From: Tubulanus polymorphus
Taxonomy: Eukaryota; Nemertea; Palaeonemertea; Tubulaniformes; Tubulanidae
Direction of reading: 5' to 3'
Length of the DNA: 60,000 nucleotides
Assembly: GCF_964204645.1 (NCBI RefSeq)
Contig: NC_134026.1
Span: 31,483,150 to 31,543,149, forward strand
The notes under the pieces are model-generated. The model saw only the letters and a list, made by a program, of their open reading frames with translations, made no database searches and was not told the DNA's origin. Every line of letters begins with the position of its first letter. Position 1 is the first letter of the stretch. The position numbers were made by a program, and so were the translations under genes. Below, in pieces: positions 52,601 through 60,000 of the stretch.

Positions 52601-54033
52601 TCGGTAAAATTCAACGTAAATCAAAATTTTTTTATTCTATAGAATTTGTTTGCATTTGGAGACGTGGATGGTAAAGGAACAGTTGCTAGGTTACAGCATC
52701 CATTAGGAGTTACATCGCTTCATCCTCAGAATGGACCAATTATAATAGCAGATACATACAATCATAAAGTGAGTTGATAAGACGACCGAGGTGGACTCTC
52801 GTCACTGATATAACATCCATCTTTTAATCCGTAATTATTGATTTATTTACAGATAAAATCAGTCGACATAAAAACCAAATATTGTGAGACGCTAACAGGA
52901 AGTGGTATAGCAGGCGACCAATCAGAATGCTCGTTTAATGACGCGCAGTTTAATGAACCGAGCGGAATTTGTTGTTGTCGCGGCGATGAAACTGTCCTGT
53001 TTGTTGCTGATACCAACAATCATAGAATTCAAATATTAGATCTGAAAAATCAATTGGTATCTCAGGTATGTATACATACCGGTAGCTATCAGCTACTTGG
53101 ATCAGCTATCAGCTACTTGGATCAGCTATCAGCTACATGAATCAGCTATCAGCTACCTGGATCAGCTATCAGCTACAGGGACCAACTATCAGCTACCTGG
53201 GCCAGCTTGCAATGAATTATGTATTTATCACTTGTTTCTTTCAGATGACTATTATGTTTCCTCCTGTGGCAAGCGTTGATACTTACGACGCCGCTCCAAC
53301 AATACAGAAACCATTGACAACTGATAAAACGATACTGTTAGACTGTATTGAATTAACACCAGGAGGCGCTGTAGATATGATATTCAATATTGTATTACCG
53401 GATGGTTGTTATGTCAATGAAGATGCACCAAATCATTGGCAGTTATTGATTGAAGGTATGTTTGTTAATTCTCCCCTCATCCATCCAATTCTCTCCCCCT
53501 CTCCTCCCTCCCTCCCTCCCTCCCTCGACTCCTCCCCTCTCCCCACCATTCTCCCCCTCTCTTCCCTCCCTCGACTCCTCCCCTCTCCCCACCATTACCC
53601 CTCTCCTCCTTCCCTCGACTCCTCCCCTCTCCCCACCATTACCCCCTCCTCTCCCTCCCTCAACTCCTCCCCTCTCCCGCCATTCTCCCCCTCTCCTCCC
53701 TCGCTCCTTCGACCCCTTAAACAAGGTTTTGAATTGTATTTTGAATTATATTTTACAGATGAAGATCAATTGATGAATATTTTATGTAAATCATCCCCGA
53801 TGAAAGGAGTGTTTAATATGTCAGCGCCCCCTATTATCAGTCTATCTATACTAGATTCCACCGATGATTCTAAATACGTAATTAAGATATCGTTCGTTAT
53901 CTATTTTTGTAACAGGACCGACTTTATTTGTAAAATCTCATCGTTTATTCTGTGTCAACCAGTAATCGTAGCAACTGTTCGTCAGTCCGCCATTGTTAAA
54001 TCGATTGTTATAGATCATAAAATTGATTCATAA
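49685..54033 (+). CDS. NHLRC2: NHLRC2, NHL-repeat-containing protein 2 (complete, 10 exons)
   Basis: Thioredoxin-like domain followed by an NHL beta-propeller and a C-terminal beta domain. The vertebrate protein is cytosolic and needed for normal cell survival, but its biochemical role is unsettled. Exons: 49685-49853, 50488-51089, 51515-51649, 51744-51870, 51959-52043, 52343-52574, 52643-52768, 52853-53065, 53245-53455, 53759-54033, giving 724 residues (human 726). Key blocks: [11 protein letters not shown] with CxxC at 86-89, [65 protein letters not shown]. The start is the first ATG after the promoter motifs. Introns 1, 2, 8 and 9 carry minisatellites. AATAAA follows near 54384. Confidence 0.96.
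50110..50425. repeat. 17-bp minisatellite, NHLRC2 intron 1
   Basis: About eighteen copies of 'acctctctgacagtgac' and variants. Minus-strand frames here are artefacts. Confidence 0.95.
51117..51487. repeat. 20-bp minisatellite, NHLRC2 intron 2
   Basis: About eighteen copies of 'tggaactggattcaggactg', starting about 30 nt after the donor at 51090 and ending about 25 nt before the acceptor. Exon 2 stays open into it to 51341. Confidence 0.97.
53083..53210. repeat. ~20-bp minisatellite, NHLRC2 intron 8
   Basis: Six units of 'atcagctatcagctacttgg' type, starting about 16 nt after the donor at 53066. Confidence 0.93.
53468..53712. repeat. C/T-rich ~45-bp repeat, NHLRC2 intron 9
   Basis: Four to five units of 'ctcgactcctcccctctccc' with 'caccattaccc', filling the intron from about 12 nt after the donor. 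Confidence 0.93.
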
Positions 54034-55331
54034 TCTTGAAATCTACTTCCAAAGTTCAGGATCCACCTCCACAGTTCAGGATCCACTTCCACAGTTCAGG
54101 ATCCACTTCCACAGTTTAGGATCTGCTTCCACAGTTCAGGATCTGCTTCCACATTTATAGATCTGGAGTAAAATATGCTATATATAAATCTCTGGGTTTC
54201 CATACAGTGAAATGTACTATTTCGTTATTATTTATGGGAAGACATGTATATTGGGGGGGGGGAGGGTGGTAGGGGGAATAATGGTGCTTTTAATGGTATC
54301 AAAACTTTTGCCATACTTTTTATATGCTTCCTTTGCTACAGTTGTATTTATTGTTACTGGATGGAATTACTTAGTTTTATGGAAATAAATTTGTTTCAAA
54401 TAGATAATTTCTTGTGGCAGTTGATTTTGACTGACTGACTTGACATCTTGGAGGGAAACTGATAGAATTACGAGCATATCAAAAGGATTTGTGGCAGAAA
54501 ACCTTAATTATGCCACAATTAATCGCAGAAAACTTTGACTGTCAGGTGCTGCCCCTATAAATAACAATGGCGGAGAACATGTGAACTAATTTGATAGAAT
54601 CGAATTCCTACTGTGGCATGCGATTGAGGAAGATATTATAGAGGCAGCACTTGACGGTGAAGACTTCAAACGGGTTGTTTTCTTGTTGAGCTTAAATTTT
54701 GTGTTTATTTTGTATTTTGTAAACACAGCGGAGATGACAGAAAAAATTCCATACTGAAATATACAACCGTATCCTTGATTGTTATACTAAAGAAATCAAT
54801 TAAATTAAATTGAATTGTATTGAACTTCAATTCAATGAAATTATATTGACCCACTTTATTTTCATTTGCTATTTTATATGTTTTTGTCTGTAAACCTGTA
54901 AACGTAGCTGCTTGATCTGATCGGTTAATACTCAATGTTGAGAGGTATATTGGATAGCATGCTACTGTGGTGGGGGGATGGTTGGGGATGCTAATTTTGG
55001 TTCGACAGCTGCCCTCCCCTGCCCTGGCCTAACCCGTAACCCGTCAGTGTCAGTATTTCTTAGGCCTATAGGGTAATGGTTGTTTGGAAGGCCTTTGAAG
55101 TGAGGTAGGTAGGTACCCTGTAAGGAAGTCAGGTCCTATGTAAGTTTTACTCTCTGTTCCTGAAAAAGTGGCCGGTAGTCCGGTACGCGGCGTTCCATTA
55201 ACTCAGACCACCAGGGGGGGGGCCGCAGGGACTGGCTGAGGGTGAAACATACATTAGTTTAGATACTAGCTGTGTTCAACTGATTATTGTAATAGATTTT
55301 TTGTGTATATTGTAGAGACTCCGATGATTAA
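54034..55331. other. Spacer between NHLRC2 and ZDHHC21-like gene
   Basis: Holds a ~20-bp repeat ('ccacagttcaggatccactt') at 54050-54155, a small inverted-repeat element (54538-54658) and plain AT-rich sequence. ZDHHC21-like 5' UTR and promoter probably lie in its last few hundred bases. No TATA box or clear CpG cluster is seen. Confidence 0.5.
54538..54658. mobile_element. MITE-like inverted repeat
   Basis: The left end 'gtcaggtgctgcccctataa' pairs with the right end 'ttatagaggcagcacttgac' (about 19 of 22 bases). The terminal 'gtgctgcc..ctat' core matches the 48655-48832 element, so both probably belong to one superfamily. Confidence 0.7.
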
Positions 55332-58097
55332 ATGATGGTCCTCAGAGTAGTGTGTCGAAATATCCGATGTGTCAATGATGTTTATGGTTATATGGGAATC
55401 GGTACTGTTATATTCTATTGGGTTTATAATACTTACCTTACCATGAATATTGTACTGATACCGAATTACAACGAACAAAAAATATCGGCATTATTTATAC
55501 TCAGTAAGTAACGACACCTATATTTCAATGTTGACATCAAGGAACGAGCCTGCAGGGGTTGTTAAATCCAGGCCTGACTATGACTACTGTTAAAGATTTG
55601 TTTCTATTCTTTTTAAGCGCTCAATTGCTCCCCAAATGTCAAAAAACTCTCAATAATTTATAATTCATGTTTAATTAAACTACTATTTTTGATATTATAT
55701 TACTCACATTTTTATGAAAACTTGTACAATTTAGAGATATTAGGTAGTCCAGTCCGGTCTGGTCCGGACTGTAAATGCAACTCAAAGAGTTTCTGTTGTG
55801 GGTTAAATCTGATTCTGTTACCAAAGAAACTTAAATGATCTCTTCATTTCGGAGTTCATCGTGTTTTTATGTCTCTCTCTGGAGAGAGATGTGATTTATT
55901 AAATGATTGTTTATTTATTTACAGTTTATAGTTTTATAGCTGTTGGTTGTATAGTTAGTTTATTGAAAGCAACGTTCTCTAATCCTGGACGAGTTCCGTC
56001 TCAAGAGGAATTAATGGAACGTGAGTTTTATTCAAATGTGATGTCATTTAAAACAAGTTGAGTAAAAGTTGTTTGATTAATGAAACAAGTTGAGGAAAAG
56101 TTGTTTGATTGATAAAACAAGTTGAGTAAATGTTGTTTGATTGATGGTTTTATTTTGACGACAGTTGATGAAGAAGATAGAAATGTTTGTCCGATCTGTG
56201 AGAAATTAAGGCCATCTCGAGCTCATCATTGTCGTAGGTGTCGCCAGTGTGTCACACGTATGGATCATCACTGCCCCTGGTAAGTGAGGGATACAGGGCG
56301 CGCAGTATCCACAGGAAATCCATAACTTTATGAGTTGTCAGTATCCTGAGTCTGTGGTTTGGTTTTACGGTAGGAAACCAAATGGTATAAGCCCATCCGA
56401 TTGTAAAATCTGTGTCCTCCCAAAAACGATTAAGCTAACTAACTAGAGGGTGGGATAATGGAAGTATAGACACAGAAAATTTGAAAATCTTACTCGAGGA
56501 TTTTTGATGTTTAGGTAATGTAAGAATATTTGTGAGGTTCATAGTGCAGTATCTGCAGCTATCTAAAACTCATCTGCTGCTCTGGTTGGTATTTCATTAA
56601 CTCAAGACTTTGTTAATATTTTTCAGGATCAATAATTGTGTCGGGGAAGGCAATCACTATGCATTCATACAGTTATTGATATACGCTGCGCTATTAAGTG
56701 GTTTAACTTTGATGTTGGGTATTTTACATTTCTATGTTTATCTTCCTTGCACACAATGTGACCAGGTACGTCCTCAAGAACCTACATGTTTATTTTATAC
56801 AGTATGAAGTCATCTCTTCTAGTTACAATTTTAAATTCCCTATTTATTTTACTAAAATATAAGTCGTCCTTTAGATAAGTCATCATAATGATCTTAACTA
56901 TATCATGACTTAGGCAACAAGTTTCTTATTTGTTATATTTCGTTTTCAGACAAGTTTTTTACATAAACACAATTGGGGATTAATGGTATCAGTGGTTGTA
57001 TTTGCTATGTTTATGGTCGTACCAATGTCTGGAATGTTAACAGCAAGTCATATTAATTTCCTGGTGGTAAGTATACAGCATTTCTTCTACAGTTGAACCT
57101 TGCGACAACAAACTTCAGGAGACCAGAAAATCTGTTTGTTATAACTGATAGTTCTATATACAGCGGAACCTCATTACAATGAACTTCAGGAGACCAGAAA
57201 ATCTATTAGTTATAACTGATAGTTCTATATACAGCGGAACCTCATTACAATGAACTTCAGGAGACCAGAAAATCTATTAGTTATAACCGATAGTTCTATA
57301 TACAGCGGAACCTCATTACAATGAACTTCAGGAGACCAGAAAATCTATTAGTTATAACCGATAGTTCTATATACAGCGGAACCTCATTACAATGAACTTC
57401 AGGAGACCAGAAAATCTATTAGTTATAACTGATAGTTCTATATACAGCGGAACCTCATTACAATGAACTTCAGGAGACCAGAAAATCTATTAGTTATAAC
57501 CGATAGTTCTATATACAGCGGAACCTCGTTACAACGAACTTCAGGAGACCAGAAAATCTATTAGTTATAACTGATAGTTCTATATACAGCGGAACCTCGT
57601 TACAACGAATTTCAGGAGACCAGAAAATCTGTTCGTTATAACCAATAGTTCTATATACTGTGAACCTCTTCACCACAATCATATTTTCGGTCTCGTGGAG
57701 CTCATTATAACCAATTAGTCAGTATATCCAGTATGAAATAATTTGGACGGCAATTAATTCTAGTTTCACTATAAACTAGGTTTTGACTAGAATTTGTTTG
57801 TGTCAAAGAAAACTGAATGTTTTTATATTCATTTCAGGACAGAACAACTATAGATAACTTACGTGACCCATTTCCTGATATTCATCATTTGTAAGTACCC
57901 TGCCCTAATTTCCAAACACCCATTATTCAGTAATTAGTGCGATGAATCGATGAATTACGTTTTATTCCAGGTTTTTTCGACCTGACGTGAAATCATTTCG
58001 TGAGATTTATACGGAAGTTTGCGGTACTCCGTCTCCATGGCGATGGTTATCTCCGTGTCATATTAGAAAATCGCGTCATCGAATCGTAAATTATTGA
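55332..58097 (+). CDS. ZDHHC21: ZDHHC21-like palmitoyltransferase (complete, 7 exons)
   Basis: Integral-membrane protein S-acyltransferase that transfers palmitate to cysteines of client proteins by way of an acyl-enzyme on the DHHC cysteine. Exons: 55332-55503, 55925-56020, 56165-56279, 56627-56765, 56950-57066, 57838-57890, 57971-58097, giving 272 residues (human ZDHHC21 265). TMs lie near 18-40, 52-73, 139-165 and 184-206. The cysteine-rich domain has [18 protein letters not shown]-x-x-C-V and D-H-H-C at 123-126, then [12 protein letters not shown]. The D-P-G-like N-P-G-R and the PaCCT-region E-x-x-G-T are present. An in-frame TAA sits directly before the chosen ATG. The short N-terminus and size favour ZDHHC21 over other members, but orthology within the family is less sure than the enzyme class. 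AATAAA follows near 58694. Confidence 0.88.
56055..56150. repeat. ~36-bp repeat, ZDHHC21-like intron 2
   Basis: Three copies of 'aacaagttgagtaaaagttg' with 'tttgattgat', starting about 35 nt after the donor at 56021. Confidence 0.9.
57095..57665. repeat. 71-bp array, ZDHHC21-like intron 5
   Basis: About eight copies of a 71-bp unit containing 'ggaacctcattacaatgaac', 'ttcaggagaccagaaaatct' and 'agttataaccgatagttcta'. Copies at both edges are more diverged ('cgttacaacgaa', 'tgcgacaac') and the centre is nearly uniform, as expected from recent internal amplification. Confidence 0.97.
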
Positions 58098-58960
58098 ATC
58101 TGGAATCGAGAATCTGGGTTGAGATTTATTCAAACACTCACCTCTGAACCTGACTTTCATTATGATATATTTATTTTTATGGCTCAAAGTCAAGTGAAGT
58201 TGTTTTATACTCAATACACAGAAGTGCAGCTACCACCTCCAGCTACCAGCAGCAGCAGCTACCACCTCCAGCTACCAGCAGCAGCAGCTACCACCTCCAG
58301 CTACCAGCAGCAGCAGCTACCACCTCCAGCTACCAGCAGCAGCAGCTATCACCTCCAGCTACCAGCAGTAGCAGCTACCACCTCCAGCTACCAGCAGCAA
58401 TATAGCTACTGTTAGCTGCTATTACTCATAAATTCAGCTTTATCTTAGTATTTATTTTCAACTTCTTCCAGTAGGCTACAGTTCTATTGTTACCTAATCA
58501 TTGTTGGTATTACTTCTGAGCTTAAAACTACAGATAGGTAACTAACTCCACTATCTTAACGTAGGCTTCTGACAATTAGGCTTAGCTCTATCGCGTGCAG
58601 TACATAGTCATATTTTATAGTATTATTTAAATATAATGATTTTATCTTGTATATCGATTAAACTGTTATAATACGGTTAAAACTTTTATAAAAAATAAAC
58701 AATTTTATGAGAATAATTAAACTAGTTGTTATAGTTAGTTTACTGGTGTGAACGCGCCTGATGTTTTATATTTATGCAGCTTCTGGGAATCGCCATCAGT
58801 AGATCGGATTAGAACTCGGGACACCCTGTTTAATTGATACTCAGATAAAGGCATAAATTTTATATTCCGATAGATGGCGCATGTGAAATATGCTTTTCCA
58901 TAGTCTATTCTACCCTCCAGAATACTAATAGTTGAGCAAAATTCCAATAGATGGCGAACG
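58098..58960. other. ZDHHC21-like 3' region
   Basis: Likely 3' UTR up to about 58700 (AATAAA near 58694), containing the 29-bp array listed separately. The ORF on the minus strand at 58735-58947 has no recognisable feature. Confidence 0.5.
58228..58402. repeat. 29-bp minisatellite, inverted copy of the 30.4-kb family
   Basis: Six copies of 'ccacctccagctaccagcag' plus 'cagcagcta'. The reverse complement matches the 29-bp unit at 30415-30915 apart from a ctcc/cacc difference. Confidence 0.93.
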
Positions 58961-58964
58961 TACA

Positions 58965-59255
58965 GCAGTCGCTATCTCGAAGACAGATTCGAACCCTGGA
59001 CACCCATATTTAAACTTTATTCAACGTCAGGACCACTCTGAATCAGATACAGTTTCGAACCCGGGACAACCCTGTTTAAACTCTATTCAATGACAAGACC
59101 ACTCTGAATCAGACACATTCGAACCCGGGACACCCCTATTTAAACCCTATTCAACGTCAGGACCACTCTGAACAGATTCGAACCCGGGACACCCCTATTT
59201 AAACCCTATTCAACGTCAGGACCACTCTGAACAGATTCGAACCCGGGACACGAGC
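58965..59255. repeat. B-box-like repeat family, inverted relative to 48-49 kb
   Basis: Five units contain 'cagattcgaacccgggacac' then 'ccctattcaacgtcaggacc'. They are the reverse complement of the 48085-49335 unit (gtcccgggttcgaa ... gagtggtcctgatgctgaatag). Confidence 0.85.
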
Positions 59256-59369
59256 TCATTAAGCCGCGATACATCCTGGTTCATTAAATCACATGATTAT
59301 AAAAGCGATCTAAATGCGGATATATAGAAATGAGAAGGAAGAGAATGATGATAAACACACTCACAGGTG

Positions 59370-60000
59370 ATGGCTGATGCTGCAGCGACGGATACCGTGG
59401 AGGTTGAAACCTCCTCGACTACAGTTATCGATCGAGATGGTAAAATATTCATTCTTACAGAAAATGAATTATATATAATCACAGACTGTATATTGATTAT
59501 CTCTTACAGAAGAGGACCCGCTTTTGGCTTATCAGAGGCGTTTATATCGATCCCGCCAGAGACGACCCCCTAATTCACTGATCGGTCAGGTTAAAGCCGC
59601 TAAACGACAATCTCTAAACATCTGTCAATTCATTCTCAAATCTGGTGAAATCATTTCTCGATCCAGTAAGTTTTATTCTTCTAAACGATATATCTGAAAT
59701 CTCAATTTGTATCTGATATTAAAGTGATGTGTTTGTGTTTTTAGTGGTGATATTGTGTGTTTGTATATTGATCTGTTTGTTTCCCGCTACTCTCATTGTT
59801 ATTGGTAAGATATCGATAATACTCGCGCAGTACGCCGCGTCACTGTCGAGTCGGGTTTAGATTAAACCAGTATCAACAGCCCCAGTGCCGATACCTTCCA
59901 CTGGTCCTGACAGGGCCGCATCCGGACGGGTAAATTTTGAAGAACTTGTCGCATTCAAAAAGGGCACTTTGATATCCAAAAAGGCGATATCATTTAAGCG
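59370..60000 (+). CDS. Partial membrane protein, 5' exons only (possibly TMEM272-like)
   Basis: Three exons join in frame: 59370-59439, 59510-59665 and 59745-59804. The gene runs past the window. The start ATG begins M-A-D-A-A-A-T-D, then an acidic D-E-E-D-P-L-L-A-Y-Q stretch, a basic R-R-L-Y-R-S-R-Q-R-R cluster, and a TM helix starting V-I-L-C-V-C-I-L-I-C-L-F-P and running to a donor after L-I-V-I-G. An ATG at 59370 follows a possible acceptor (cacag). The helix ending in P-x-x-L-I-V-I-G recalls animal TMEM272-like proteins, but too little is visible to name it. From 59805 to 60000 I see only intron-like sequence. Confidence 0.5.

Overview
The window is eukaryotic nuclear DNA. Every gene recognised is split by GT-AG introns, the introns are filled with minisatellites, and there is one nuclear-type tRNA gene. 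The proteins (SLC35E1, fukutin, NHLRC2, a ZDHHC21-like enzyme and two gp130/Domeless-type cytokine receptors) point to a bilaterian animal. Intron-rich orthologues close in length to the human ones, AT-rich spacers and short TTAGGG-type tracts suggest a lophotrochozoan such as a mollusc, brachiopod or annelid. The species is an inference and is not proven here.

Layout. 1-9.2 kb is repeat-rich spacer: a ~240-bp tandem array whose units look like decayed minus-strand coiled-coil exons, a 147-bp in-frame repeat, and two inverted LINE 3'-end fragments. 9.3-12.2 kb (-) is a complete 6-exon SLC35E1. 13.0-15.6 kb (+) is a complete 8-exon fukutin gene (FKTN), divergent from SLC35E1 across a ~730-bp shared promoter region. 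16.5-22.2 kb (-) is a 12-exon single-pass receptor with signal peptide, Ig-like domain, cytokine-receptor module, three FNIII domains, TM and a Box1-like motif. 26.1-44.5 kb (+) is a 17-exon paralogue with the same architecture, matching intron phases at domain borders and a 550-residue tail. These two receptors are head to head across a 3.9-kb spacer that holds a CRE/NRF-1/YY1-like promoter cluster. 44.5-49.7 kb is spacer with a B-box-bearing repeat array, a fold-back element and tRNA-Ile(AAT) on the minus strand. 49.7-54.0 kb (+) is a complete 10-exon NHLRC2. 55.3-58.1 kb (+) is a complete 7-exon ZDHHC21-like gene. 59.4 kb to the window end (+) is the 5' part of another membrane-protein gene.

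The most unusual signal is not a gene. A large share of the introns in five of the gene models carry a private minisatellite that starts within about 0-50 nt of the 5' splice site, and several arrays include the donor itself. In receptor 2, intron 6, an exact 27-bp unit duplicates the exon/intron junction about eleven times in frame. Several miniature inverted-repeat elements are present, and one has a 47-bp tandem array amplified inside it.

All exon coordinates were derived by hand from splice consensus, frame continuity and remembered family features. No alignment or search was run.
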